A DNA stretch of 64,000 bases from Eximiradius sp. (GCA_937127445.1 CAKZLY010000002.1:61142-125141), one strand, 5' to 3'. Numbered from the stretch's first letter, positions 34,985 through 43,702 are shown. Notes: generated by a model from the letters alone, not told the origin. Translations and numbers: made by a program.

Positions 34985-36835
34985 TTAATTTTTTACCTCA
35001 ACTCTTATCCAAAAATGATTTGGGAATTCGAAAAATACATCATCTCGGTTTCTATCTATTTGTAAAAAATTTATTTTGTTAGGGAACAATCTATTCTCAT
35101 TCATAATCTTTTTTATTTTTTCGCTATTAAAACCATCAAAAAGAATATCGATAGAACTTGCAATTTGATAATTTTGTTTAATCATATTTAATTCATTATC
35201 ATTAGATTTAATAAATTTATCATAATCATCAGAAAATTTCAATAAATAATAGAAATATATTTTATCATTCTTTCTAATCATAATTGGAGTTTTTGCAGTA
35301 CTTATTAAAACAGGAATGCTCAAATTTGATAATAATAGCGTGTCAGAATTAATAATAGCATAACAACTAAAGTCGAGTGATTCGTCAAATTTACAATCTT
35401 CTATTTGTTCTTTGATGTCTATTTCATTGGTTAATTTGGACGAATTTAATTTAAAAGTTTGAATATCTTTTTTCAAGTTATCTGAAGAAACAATCAATTC
35501 ACTGTTAATTGGAATATTTTCTATTTCGAATTCTAAGTATAATTTTGAAAATTCAGTCTCTACAGTAGTATTTCGTAAAGTAATTTTCTCTTTGACGTCT
35601 ATTTTAAAACAATTTTCACAAATACTATTATCCTGAATAAATTGGATTTTATTTTCATTAAACCCAATTTTATTGCAGAAATCATTTAGTATTTTTTGGA
35701 AATTTTCATAAGGTATAGCTTTTGAAACATAAATACTCAGAATATCATTTCGATATTTTGAATAAAGAAGAGCAATTTGAAATAAATAACTAATTGGTGA
35801 ATATTTTGAAAAATTAAATTCAATTTCATTATCAACACAATTTATACTATTATCAAATTTAAAGTAATCATTTGAATAAGTAAGTGGCATAGACAAATCA
35901 AGAGAAATATAAGATATAGTTCTTTTAGCTTTTATTTCCAATGGACTATATTTGACAAGTAAAGCAGGATTTTTACTTTCATCTACTTTATTAATTTTGG
36001 GTCTTAGCAGATATAAATCTAATTCTCCCACACCGAATGGCCTATTTGATGCAAAAATAGCAAATCCATTTTCGAGCATAATGAAATCGCTCTCATCAAA
36101 TTCGGTGTTTATCTCGTTAAGTGGAATAGGTTTTTGCCAACTTCCTTCCAAAAATTCACTATAATAAATATCATAACCTCCAATACCGTACAACCCATCG
36201 GAAGCAAAAAATAGAAGACTATCGTTATACAGAAAAGGTGTGATTTCATTCCCATCAGAGTTAATTTCTGAAAGTTCTATTGGTTCACTCCATAAAGCAT
36301 CGTTGTTTTTAAAGGAAATAAAGAGATCTAAATTTGTTTTGTTATTACGATTAGATGAAAAAATAAGCATTCTTCCATCTTTTGATAAAGTAGGATGAGA
36401 AACAAAACAATCACATTTTAGTTGTTCTATGAATGTTGGTTCAGAGTAGTTATTTCGATATATTTCAGAAATAGCAAGATTCAGCACTGGGAACTTTGAA
36501 GTTTGACGAAATTTTGACAAATAAATAGTCCCATTATCGCTAAAATAGAAATAAGAACGATTTTCTTTAGAATTGTTGAGTTTGCTTTTGTGTAAAACAG
36601 GTTTCCCAAAAGCAAAGTTATCTTTTGTTTGCACCCAATAAAGTTGAGAAACACCGCTTATAGTGGAATTGTAAAACAAAGTTAAAGAACGATTATCGAA
36701 AAAAGGTGCAAATTCATCTTTACTTGTATTAATTGTAGAAATATTTTCAGGTTTTTCCCAATTAAATAATTGAGAGTATGATTTTTGAAAAATAAGAATA
36801 ATCAGTAGAATAAATATATATCTATAATATTTCAT
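34985..36835 (-). CDS. Secreted PD40 (WD40-like beta-propeller) protein of unknown function
   Basis: The N-terminus is a signal peptide ending near KSYSQ (residue 22). Residues about 30-290 hold PD40-type propeller blades with recurring forms such as GRMLIFSSNRNNKTNLDLF and GFAIFASNRPFGVGELDLYLL. This is the type seen in OmpA-associated periplasmic proteins of Bacteroidota. The last 300 residues match nothing I recognise, and I see no clear OmpA peptidoglycan-binding signature. Spacing is 23 nt from aroC and 20 nt to the symporter gene. The call rests on the propeller repeats; the function is open. Confidence 0.75.
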   Translation of the reverse strand: MKYYRYIFILLIILIFQKSYSQLFNWEKPENISTINTSKDEFAPFFDNRSLTLFYNSTISGVSQLYWVQTKDNFAFGKPVLHKSKLNNSKENRSYFYFSDNGTIYLSKFRQTSKFPVLNLAISEIYRNNYSEPTFIEQLKCDCFVSHPTLSKDGRMLIFSSNRNNKTNLDLFISFKNNDALWSEPIELSEINSDGNEITPFLYNDSLLFFASDGLYGIGGYDIYYSEFLEGSWQKPIPLNEINTEFDESDFIMLENGFAIFASNRPFGVGELDLYLLRPKINKVDESKNPALLVKYSPLEIKAKRTISYISLDLSMPLTYSNDYFKFDNSINCVDNEIEFNFSKYSPISYLFQIALLYSKYRNDILSIYVSKAIPYENFQKILNDFCNKIGFNENKIQFIQDNSICENCFKIDVKEKITLRNTTVETEFSKLYLEFEIENIPINSELIVSSDNLKKDIQTFKLNSSKLTNEIDIKEQIEDCKFDESLDFSCYAIINSDTLLLSNLSIPVLISTAKTPIMIRKNDKIYFYYLLKFSDDYDKFIKSNDNELNMIKQNYQIASSIDILFDGFNSEKIKKIMNENRLFPNKINFLQIDRNRDDVFFEFPNHFWIRVEVKN

Positions 36836-36858
36836 ACTTGTAAGATAATATAAAAAAT

Positions 36859-37848
36859 TTATTTCTGCAAAATTTGAGTTTGTCTAATTAAATACAAATC
36901 AGCCAAAACAATAGAAACGCAAGCATCAATTATAGGCGGAACACGTAAGACATAGCAGCTATCGTGGCGTCCCGATGTTTGTATTTCATCTATCGCTTTA
37001 TTTTCAAAATTGTAAGTTTGTAATTTTTTTCTTATGCTGACTGGTGGATGAAATGCAGTACGAAAAACAATATTATTTCCATTGGTAATTCCACCAATTA
37101 CTCCACCACAATTATTAGTATTAGTAGTCCCATCAGAATTAATTATCGAATCAGCATACTCTGAACCAAACATTTTTGCGGAATTAAATCCTGCACCGAA
37201 TTCAATTGCTTTCGCTCCAGGAATAGAAAAAACAATGTGACTAATTAATGACTCAACGCTATCAAAAAAAGGTTCTCCTAATCCGATAGGGACGTCATTA
37301 ATAACAGTTTCGAGAACTCCTCCCAATGAATCACCTTCTTCAACAGCTTGATTTAATAAATGCTGGTAATCCTGTTGACCACCAATCTCAATAATTTTTG
37401 TGTTGACACTACAAGGAAAAACTTTTCTTGCTACAACACCAGCAGCAACAAGAGCAACTGTGAGTCGACCAGAAAAATGGCCACTTCCACGGTAATCTGC
37501 AAACCCAAAATACTTATGTAATGATACAAAATCGGTATGTCCCGGTCTTGGTTTATTATATTGTTCGATAGTGTAATTTGCTGAATCTATATTGTTATTT
37601 TCAAAAACGATATTCAAAGGTGTCCCGGTAGTTTTATCATTGAATACACCGGAAGTAACAATTGAAATATCGTTTTCAGTTCTTTGAGTTGTAGCAAAAG
37701 CCCCACTTTTTCTTCGACTTAACTCAGTTGTGAAATCATTTGGTGCAAGCGAAATACCGGCAGGCACACCATCGATTGTAATTCCGACATAAGAACTATG
37801 ACTTTCGCCATAAATCGTTACTTTGAATATACGACCAAATGTATTCAT
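36859..37848 (-). CDS. aroC: Chorismate synthase
   Basis: Last step of the shikimate pathway: 5-enolpyruvylshikimate-3-phosphate to chorismate, needing reduced FMN. Family motifs are GESHSSYVGITIDGVPAG, RRKSGAFATTQRTE, RPGHTDFVSLHKYGF-like DYRGSGHFSGR, and GRHDSCYVLRVPPI near the end. The frame extends to 37893, but the methionine at 37848 starts the standard MNTFGRIFKVT. A Bacteroidota-type promoter ends about 30 nt upstream, supporting this start (329 residues). It is divergent from the PTS IIA gene. Confidence 0.95.
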   Translation of the reverse strand: MNTFGRIFKVTIYGESHSSYVGITIDGVPAGISLAPNDFTTELSRRKSGAFATTQRTENDISIVTSGVFNDKTTGTPLNIVFENNNIDSANYTIEQYNKPRPGHTDFVSLHKYFGFADYRGSGHFSGRLTVALVAAGVVARKVFPCSVNTKIIEIGGQQDYQHLLNQAVEEGDSLGGVLETVINDVPIGLGEPFFDSVESLISHIVFSIPGAKAIEFGAGFNSAKMFGSEYADSIINSDGTTNTNNCGGVIGGITNGNNIVFRTAFHPPVSIRKKLQTYNFENKAIDEIQTSGRHDSCYVLRVPPIIDACVSIVLADLYLIRQTQILQK

Positions 37849-37878
37849 TGCAAGGATTAAATGTTGAAAAAAATTTAA

Positions 37879-37910
37879 CAAACATAGTAACATTTTTTTT
37901 GATAATCAAA
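37879..37910 (-). promoter_or_regulatory. Bacteroidota-type promoter of aroC
   Basis: On the minus strand TTTG (37907-37910), 20 nt, then TATGTTTG (37879-37886) is an exact match to TTTG / TAnnTTTG. A start about 7 nt further would leave a leader of roughly 25 nt before the aroC ATG. Confidence 0.65.
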
Positions 37911-37928
37911 ATTAAATTCAGATTTTTG
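37898..37928 (+). promoter_or_regulatory. Bacteroidota-type promoter of the PTS IIA-dciA-gyrB genes
   Basis: TTTG (37898-37901), 19 nt, then GATTTTTG (37921-37928), one mismatch from TAnnTTTG with standard spacing. It overlaps the aroC promoter on the other strand. The leader to the ATG at 37960 would be about 25 nt. Confidence 0.55.
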
Positions 37929-37959
37929 TATATTCGAAAACTCACTATTGAGGTGTGAA

Positions 37960-38415
37960 ATGAAAATCAACGAAGTGCTGTCGAAGAGTTGTATTCAAGT
38001 TGGTCTTGAAGCAAAAGACAAGCAAGATTTGCTTGAAAAAATTACAGATTTGGCAATGAATTCAGGAAAAATCACAAATAGAGCTGCTGTGCTGAAAAGC
38101 ATAATGGAACGTGAAAAAATAATGTCTACGGGTATTGGTAAAAACATTTGCCTGCCACACGCTAAAACTGAATATATCGAAGCACCAGTTGCTGCAATGG
38201 CAACACTGAAAGCTCCTATTGATTTTCACTCTCTCGATGGTGAACCCGTAAATATTTGTTTTCTGCTTTTGGGAAAAGAAAATAATATTGGCATGCATTT
38301 GAGATTGCTTAGCAAAATTTCGAGATTTCTTAACAACGATGAATTCAGAGAAAAAATTTTGAATAGCAAAACACCCGACGAAATAATTAATCTTTTCGAA
38401 AGCGTTGATGAATAA
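37960..38415 (+). CDS. PTS IIA domain protein of the fructose/nitrogen type
   Basis: A 151-residue IIA domain with the phospho-accepting His67 in the conserved NICLPHAKT. The length and motif fit EIIA-Fru and PtsN (EIIA-Ntr). No EI, HPr, IIB or IIC gene is nearby, so a regulatory role like PtsN is more likely than sugar transport. GAGGTG at 37950-37955 fixes the ATG at 37960 over a TTG at 37948. The stop shares one base with the start of the dciA-like gene (TAATG). Confidence 0.88.
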   Translation: MKINEVLSKSCIQVGLEAKDKQDLLEKITDLAMNSGKITNRAAVLKSIMEREKIMSTGIGKNICLPHAKTEYIEAPVAAMATLKAPIDFHSLDGEPVNICFLLLGKENNIGMHLRLLSKISRFLNNDEFREKILNSKTPDEIINLFESVDE

Positions 38416-38705
38416 TGAATTCTGATAATATTCATTCATTAAAGGAAATTATTAATCAATTAATTGAACTAAACGACTGGGGCGAAGGTATCGCATTTGC
38501 TAAAATAAAGGAAGAATGGATAAAAACTGTTGGTGAAAACTTCGCTGAACATATAGCACCACTGAAACTTAAAGATGGTGTACTTCATTTAAAAGCTGAT
38601 TCGTCCACCTGGCGAACGGAAATGCTTATTCGGAAACAACTGCTTATAGACAAGCTCAATTCCTATTGTGGAAAAAACATTATTAAATCTATTAAAATTC
38701 GCTGA
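38415..38705 (+). CDS. DUF721/DciA-like protein
   Basis: A 96-residue protein with the DUF721 pattern: W.KTVGENFAEHIAP, then LKDGVLHLKADSSTWRTEML, then a short C-terminal strand. DciA proteins assist loading of the replicative helicase. DUF721 genes often lie near recF, dnaA or gyrB, and here gyrB follows 44 nt downstream, which supports a replication role. It is translationally coupled to the preceding IIA gene. Confidence 0.8.
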   Translation: MNSDNIHSLKEIINQLIELNDWGEGIAFAKIKEEWIKTVGENFAEHIAPLKLKDGVLHLKADSSTWRTEMLIRKQLLIDKLNSYCGKNIIKSIKIR

Positions 38706-38749
38706 TTTTTCGTATTTTTGTAAATAAATTATTGTGAATTAGAGAAAAT

Positions 38750-40816
38750 ATGGTAAACGATTTCCAAGAACTCGAATTAGAAAACAAGAATTCAAACTCT
38801 CAATATACCGAAGAAAGCATCAGAGTTTTAGAAGGATTAGAGGCTGTTCGGCAACGTCCTGCAATGTATATAGGCGATATTAGCGAAAGAGGCTTGCATC
38901 ATTTAATTAATGAAGTTGTTGACAACTCGATTGACGAAGCGCTTGCAGGATTTTGTAAAAATATATTTGTTACTCTTCGTTCAGATGGATCTTGTTCAGT
39001 AGAAGATGATGGACGAGGTATTCCTACAGGTATTCACCCAGAAAAAAACATTTCTACATTAGAACTCGTAATGTGCACTTTGCACGCAGGTGGAAAGTTT
39101 GATAATAATACATATAAAGTATCTGGTGGTTTGCACGGTGTCGGTGTGTCTTGTGTAAACGCTTTATCAACTAAATTGATTGCAACAGTAAAAAGAGAAG
39201 GAAAAATTTTTCAACAAATCTATGAAAAAGGTATTCCAGTTACAAATGTGGAAATTATTGGCGACACTAATTCAACTGGGACAATAATACAATTTTATCC
39301 AGACCCGTCAATATTTCAAACTGTAATCTTTAAATTTGAACGCGTTGCAGATAGGCTTCGTGAACTTGCTTTTCTAAATCCAGAAGTAAAAATTTCAATA
39401 ATAGATGAAAGAGAAGAAATTAAAGAAGAATACCGATACCAAGGCGGCTTAAAAGATTTTGTTAGTTATATCGATAGCACCAACACTCCAATAACAAAGC
39501 AAGTGTACATTTACGGAAAAAACGACAATCCAAATGTTGAGGTAGAAATTTGTTTTCAATATAACACCTCTTATGGTGAAACTCTTTTGAGCTACGTAAA
39601 TAATATTCATACAATAGAAGGTGGTACGCACGTTAGTGGTTTCCGTTCAGCTCTTACTCGCACGCTGAACGATTATGCAAAGAACAACAAGATGAATAAG
39701 TTTGAACTTACGGGAGAAGATTTCCGGGAAGGTTTGACTGCTATTGTATCTGTAAAAGTTTCGAGCCCAATGTTCGAAGGACAAACCAAAACCAAGCTAG
39801 GCAACGCAGAAGTTGAAGGTATTGTTAGGTCAATTGTAAATGAGAAATTAGGAGAATATTTAGATTCTAATCCTTCCGAAGCAAAAAAAATTATCGAAAA
39901 AGCTAATTCTGCAGCTGAGGCGCGCATTGCGGCACGTAAATCACGTGAACTTGTTCGCAGAAAAAATTCACTCGAAAATTCAACTTTGCCTGGGAAACTT
40001 GCAGATTGTTCACTCAATTCTCCCGAAGATACTGAATTATTTATTGTTGAGGGCGATTCTGCTGGTGGTTCTGCAAAACAAGGAAGAGACAGACGTTTCC
40101 AGGCTATTCTCCCTCTGAAAGGTAAAATTTTAAATGTAATTAAAGCGACTCCACATAAAATTTTAGAAAATGACGAAATTAAAACTATTATCGCTGCAAT
40201 TGGAGCTGGTTTTTCTCACAAGCCTAATAGTGAAGAGAATGGCAGTTCAAATGGCAATGGAAATGGTAAAGAAAAAGATTTCGATGTATCAAAAGTTCGA
40301 TATGGAAAAATAATACTAATGGCGGATGCAGATGTGGATGGTTCTCACATTAGAACATTATTGCTGACTTTCTTTTTTACATATATGCGTGATCTAATAA
40401 ACAAAGGAATGCTTTACATTGCTCAACCTCCGCTTTACAAAATAAAAAAAGGGAAATTGGAATACTATGCAAATAATGAAGAAGAAAGAGATAGTATTAT
40501 CCAAAGATTGATGAAAGATAGTCCTAATTCAAAAATACAAACCAATGAGGAACAAGAAGAAATAAACGAGGGGAATGAAGAAGTAAAATTAAAGGGTGGA
40601 ATTGTTGTTTCGCGTTTTAAAGGGCTTGGAGAAATGAACCCTGAACAGTTGTGGGAAACCACAATGAACCCCGAAAAAAGAACTTTATTACGTGTAAATA
40701 TTGAAGATGCGGAAAAAGCAGCTATAATATTTCAAACTCTTATGGGCGATAAAGTTGAACCTCGTAGAGAATTTATTGAACGAAATGCACAATATGTTAA
40801 AAATTTAGACATATAA
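38750..40816 (+). CDS. gyrB: DNA gyrase subunit B
   Basis: The ATPase subunit of DNA gyrase. The GHKL ATP site shows EAVRQRPAMYIG, NEVVDNSIDEALAG and GGLHGVGVSCVNAL. The transducer has GGTHVSGFRSALTR. The TOPRIM part has EGDSAGGSAKQGRDRR and LMADADVDGSHIRTLLL, and the tail has RFKGLGEMNPEQLWETTM. It has 688 residues, without the large insertion of E. coli GyrB. A short Asn/Gly/Ser-rich segment (SNGNGNGK) precedes the second TOPRIM block. A TAnnTTTG element (38713-38720) lies in the gap upstream without a matching TTTG. A terminator follows. Confidence 0.96.
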   Translation: MVNDFQELELENKNSNSQYTEESIRVLEGLEAVRQRPAMYIGDISERGLHHLINEVVDNSIDEALAGFCKNIFVTLRSDGSCSVEDDGRGIPTGIHPEKNISTLELVMCTLHAGGKFDNNTYKVSGGLHGVGVSCVNALSTKLIATVKREGKIFQQIYEKGIPVTNVEIIGDTNSTGTIIQFYPDPSIFQTVIFKFERVADRLRELAFLNPEVKISIIDEREEIKEEYRYQGGLKDFVSYIDSTNTPITKQVYIYGKNDNPNVEVEICFQYNTSYGETLLSYVNNIHTIEGGTHVSGFRSALTRTLNDYAKNNKMNKFELTGEDFREGLTAIVSVKVSSPMFEGQTKTKLGNAEVEGIVRSIVNEKLGEYLDSNPSEAKKIIEKANSAAEARIAARKSRELVRRKNSLENSTLPGKLADCSLNSPEDTELFIVEGDSAGGSAKQGRDRRFQAILPLKGKILNVIKATPHKILENDEIKTIIAAIGAGFSHKPNSEENGSSNGNGNGKEKDFDVSKVRYGKIILMADADVDGSHIRTLLLTFFFTYMRDLINKGMLYIAQPPLYKIKKGKLEYYANNEEERDSIIQRLMKDSPNSKIQTNEEQEEINEGNEEVKLKGGIVVSRFKGLGEMNPEQLWETTMNPEKRTLLRVNIEDAEKAAIIFQTLMGDKVEPRREFIERNAQYVKNLDI

Positions 40817-40842
40817 CCATTTTTCTAATACACTTATTATGT

Positions 40843-40874
40843 AAATGGGGCTTTCTAATTCGACAGCCCCATTT
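40843..40874 (+). terminator. Terminator of gyrB
   Basis: Perfect 10-bp arms AAATGGGGCT (40843-40852) and AGCCCCATTT (40865-40874) with a 12-nt loop, 26 nt past the gyrB stop. A moderate T-rich stretch follows. It could also stop transcription from the convergent YbjN-like gene. Confidence 0.8.
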
Positions 40875-40924
40875 ATATTTCAGCCTTTCCTACTTTTCAA
40901 AAAATAAACGTTAAGTGGAACTGA

Positions 40925-41410
40925 TTATTCGATTTCTTCTCCGAGTAAATCTATTCCACGTTTTCCACCAGCAATTTTAATAATCTCATCATCATAATAA
41001 TCAGAAATTAGAGCAACGGCTTTTAGAGAAGTTTCAAATTCATTTTTGTCCATATTTGTTCCAGCTATTGAATGCTGAAAAGTAATAGTATTGTCGAACA
41101 ATAGCCCAAAAGCACCAAAATGAATTTCAGCATTTTTATTAAGCAAAAATTTCATCAGTTCAGGAGTAATGTTTGCATTAGTAACCACGTTGGAAACAAT
41201 TTCAACGCAAGTTTCAGTTTCAGTAAATGGCCTAACAATAATCATAATCTGTGAAGAGCCATAATTCACAGTAAAAGAACCATCACCGAATGAGATATAA
41301 TCAGGGAAAATATCTTTTAAATAATTTTCGACTTTATTAACTGTGGATTGGATAAGTTCCACGGGAGTTTCTATCATATCAATTTTCTCCTTATTAATTA
41401 ATATTTCCAT
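40925..41410 (-). CDS. YbjN/CesT-like domain protein
   Basis: A 161-residue protein resembling the YbjN (type III secretion chaperone-like) fold. It has alternating strands FTVNYGSSQIMIIVRPF and VEIVSNVV, then LMKFLLNKNAEIHFGAFGL and a C-terminal helix ending in DEIIKIAGGKRG. Related proteins are thought to bind partner proteins, and no function is fixed. AAGGTGG lies close upstream of the ATG. pspA lies 10 nt upstream in the same direction, so it may be a PspA partner in membrane stress; that is inference. Confidence 0.7.
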   Translation of the reverse strand: MEILINKEKIDMIETPVELIQSTVNKVENYLKDIFPDYISFGDGSFTVNYGSSQIMIIVRPFTETETCVEIVSNVVTNANITPELMKFLLNKNAEIHFGAFGLLFDNTITFQHSIAGTNMDKNEFETSLKAVALISDYYDDEIIKIAGGKRGIDLLGEEIE

Positions 41411-41420
41411 ATTCCACCTT

Positions 41421-42107
41421 TTATTGATTTTCTTGGTTTGGTGGCAGCATACCCATTTTGGCTTTTAGAGCGAGTAATTCATCTTCTACATCTTTGGAAG
41501 AAGTAAGTTTTTTGAATTCTTCATCTAATGATGTATTTTCGCCTGCAAGTTGCTCAAAAGCAGAAGCTTCTGCTTCAAGTTTCTCGATTTTACCTTCGAA
41601 TTTATCGAACTTGCTGAAAGCGTCAGTTCCGACACCACTGAAAGATTGAGCAATTTGCTTCTGAGCTTTGGCGGCTTGTGAACGAGCAATGAGCGTACTT
41701 TGACGGGTGCGAGCTTCATCAAGTTTGGATTTCAATTGGTCAAGTTGCTGACGAAGTTTGTTGGATGTTTGGCGAGCTTGCTCTAAAATAGGCACTAAGT
41801 CATTGATGTTACGTTCGGCAATTGCTTTTTTCTCCAAAGCAGCTTTAGCGAGGTCCTCCCTATTGTTTTGCAAAGCAACCATAGCTTTGTGTTCCCATTC
41901 TTCTTTGTCTTTACGAGCTTTCTCTAATTTACGCTCTAAACTTTTTTCGTTAGCAATAGCCTGTGCAACAGCCAAAGTGGCTTTATTGACTGATTGCTCC
42001 ATCTCGATAACCATTTGCTTGAGCATCTTTTCGGGGTCTTCGGCTTTGTCGAGAACATCATTAACGTTTGCCTTGAAGATGTCAGCGATTCTTTTGAATA
42101 TGCTCAT
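41421..42107 (-). CDS. pspA: Phage-shock protein A / IM30 family membrane-stress protein
   Basis: A 228-residue, nearly all-helical coiled-coil protein starting MSIFKRIADIFKANVNDVLDKAEDPEKML, the classic PspA/Vipp1 N-terminus. It is an ESCRT-III-like protein that coats and repairs the inner membrane. The frame extends to 42143, but ATG at 42107 with AGAGGT upstream fits the family start. pspF and pspBC are not nearby. The YbjN-like gene follows at 10 nt. A 16-bp palindrome in the divergent upstream region could be an operator. Confidence 0.92.
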   Translation of the reverse strand: MSIFKRIADIFKANVNDVLDKAEDPEKMLKQMVIEMEQSVNKATLAVAQAIANEKSLERKLEKARKDKEEWEHKAMVALQNNREDLAKAALEKKAIAERNINDLVPILEQARQTSNKLRQQLDQLKSKLDEARTRQSTLIARSQAAKAQKQIAQSFSGVGTDAFSKFDKFEGKIEKLEAEASAFEQLAGENTSLDEEFKKLTSSKDVEDELLALKAKMGMLPPNQENQ

Positions 42108-42156
42108 TTTTACCTCTTGAATAATGTTGTAAAATAAAAACATTAATAAATCATTA

Positions 42157-42172
42157 TTTAATACGTATTAAA
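42157..42172. promoter_or_regulatory. 16-bp perfect palindrome between pspA and ybaB
   Basis: TTTAATACGTATTAAA is an exact inverted repeat, 49 nt upstream of the pspA ATG and 41 nt upstream of the ybaB ATG. Its form and place suit a dimeric repressor or activator site. In an AT-rich region part of the symmetry could be chance. Confidence 0.45.
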
Positions 42173-42213
42173 CTAAAAAATGTTATATTTGAAAAAAAAA
42201 ATTGGGTGAAGAA

Positions 42214-42540
42214 ATGAAATTTGACTTACAATCGTTGCTTGGACAAGCGCAAAAAATACAGGAAGAAATTCAAAAAATCAAAAATGAGCTTGCTGACAAA
42301 ACTGTAACAGGCGAAAGTGGCGGTGGAATGGTAAGCGTAACAATGAATGGTGCAAATAAAGTTATATCAGTAAGAATAGCAAAAGAGTTGGTAAATCCTA
42401 ATGAAGTAGAGATATTAGAAGATTTAATTGTTGCTGCAATAAATATTGCAAGCGAGAAAGCTGCCGAATTAGCAGCAGCAGAAATGAGTAAAGCCACAGG
42501 TATGCTTCCAAATATTCCAGGGTTTAATTTGGGCTTATGA
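42214..42540 (+). CDS. ybaB: YbaB/EbfC nucleoid-associated protein
   Basis: A 108-residue protein with the YbaB pattern: LLGQAQKIQEEIQKIKNEL, then the glycine turn GESGGGMVSVTMNG and the C-terminal helix AEMSKATGMLPNIPGF. It binds DNA as a dimer and usually sits directly before recR, as here. GGTGA before the ATG at 42214 decides against the TTG at 42202. It overlaps recR as ATGA. A TAnnTTTG element (TATATTTG, 42184-42191) lies just upstream with only a weak TTTA partner. Confidence 0.94.
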   Translation: MKFDLQSLLGQAQKIQEEIQKIKNELADKTVTGESGGGMVSVTMNGANKVISVRIAKELVNPNEVEILEDLIVAAINIASEKAAELAAAEMSKATGMLPNIPGFNLGL

Positions 42541-43130
42541 TATCTACATCTCAAACAATAGAAAAAGCTATTGCTACATTCGCTAAACTCCCTTCTATTG
42601 GTAGAAAATCTGCTCAAAGGTTGGTGTATTTTCTTCTGAAACAAAATCCAGAATATATAGATGATTTTATTTATGCATTGAGCAATTTGAAAAGCAATGT
42701 AAAACTATGTAAGTATTGCTACAATTATTCTGACGACGAAATTTGTCCAATTTGTGTTTCAAATAGTAAAAACTCAAAGATAATTTGTGTTGTAGAAGAC
42801 CCTAAAGATGTTTTTGCAATTGAAAAAACCAATGAATTTAGAGGCGTCTATCACGTTCTTCACGGACTAATTAATCCAATTGGTGGCGTCAATGCTTCAG
42901 ATTTGAAAATCAGGGAGCTAATAGAAAGAGTATCTTCTGCAGAAGAAGTAATTCTTGCACTAAGTCCATCTGTGGAAGGAGAAGTTACATCACAATATAT
43001 AGCAAAGTTGATAAAACCATTGAATATCAGAGTTACACGAATTGCAAGTGGTTTGCCCGTTGGTTCTTCACTCGAATGGACTGATGAAGCAACATTATCT
43101 AGAGCATTAGAGGGACGTATTGCGCTTTGA
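42537..43130 (+). CDS. recR: Recombination mediator RecR
   Basis: A 197-residue repair protein. It has the N-terminal helix-hairpin-helix FAKLPSIGRKSAQRL, a four-cysteine zinc finger (CKYCYNYSDDEICPIC) and the TOPRIM segment CVVEDPKDVFAIE with GVYHVLHGLINPIGG. With RecO and RecF it loads RecA on gaps. It is coupled to ybaB by a 4-nt overlap and to the following lipoprotein gene by another (TTGA). Confidence 0.96.
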   Translation: MISTSQTIEKAIATFAKLPSIGRKSAQRLVYFLLKQNPEYIDDFIYALSNLKSNVKLCKYCYNYSDDEICPICVSNSKNSKIICVVEDPKDVFAIEKTNEFRGVYHVLHGLINPIGGVNASDLKIRELIERVSSAEEVILALSPSVEGEVTSQYIAKLIKPLNIRVTRIASGLPVGSSLEWTDEATLSRALEGRIAL

Positions 43131-43702
43131 GAAAATATTTCCTAATATTACTTTGTTTTCTATATTCTTGTGACATTTTTGAAACACGCTCTCCCGAAGA
43201 ACCTGACCAAAGTCCTGTTGTCTTTCTTCCGGCAACAAGTGTGGAAGTATTAATGCAAAATTTTTTGAATTCTGTTAAATACAAGAGTTTGCAAAATTAT
43301 TCGGAATGTTTCATCGGTGATGGCAAATTCAATTTTATACCAGCACAAGATGCTTTTGCAACTTATCAATCAATCTTCCAAAATTGGTCTTTTACTGATG
43401 AGCAAAGAAGTTTTAAATCAATAATTTCAGCAGTAAGTGGAGAAAATACAATATTTCTTAATTTTGAAAAAAGTCAGTATCAATATATCTCACCTGATTC
43501 AATTATTTATACTGCAAACTATGAAATTAATTTGCCAGTTGTTCAGCCTTTAAATTTAGAAAAATATAATGGTAAAATTCTACTGACAATCTCTCAAACT
43601 AATGATGGTACATATAAAATTGTTCGTTGGTCTGATTTTCAAACATCAAATGACACTATTTACCCTTCTTGGAGCATTCTCAAAGCTCGATATTACAACT
43701 AA
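43127..43702 (+). CDS. Small lipoprotein of unknown function
   Basis: A 191-residue protein whose leader MRKYFLILLCFLYSC ends in a lipobox, so Cys15 should be lipidated. The mature part starts with an acidic, proline-rich linker and then a compact mixed domain (VLMQNFLNSVKYKSLQNYSECF, then YTANYEINLP and VRWSDFQTS). Its layout resembles small NTF2-like or SnoaL-like periplasmic domains, but I cannot assign a family. It starts at TTG overlapping the recR stop, with GAGGGAC about 10 nt upstream. It is co-translated with recR, although the function must be unrelated to DNA repair. Confidence 0.75.
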   Translation: MRKYFLILLCFLYSCDIFETRSPEEPDQSPVVFLPATSVEVLMQNFLNSVKYKSLQNYSECFIGDGKFNFIPAQDAFATYQSIFQNWSFTDEQRSFKSIISAVSGENTIFLNFEKSQYQYISPDSIIYTANYEINLPVVQPLNLEKYNGKILLTISQTNDGTYKIVRWSDFQTSNDTIYPSWSILKARYYN

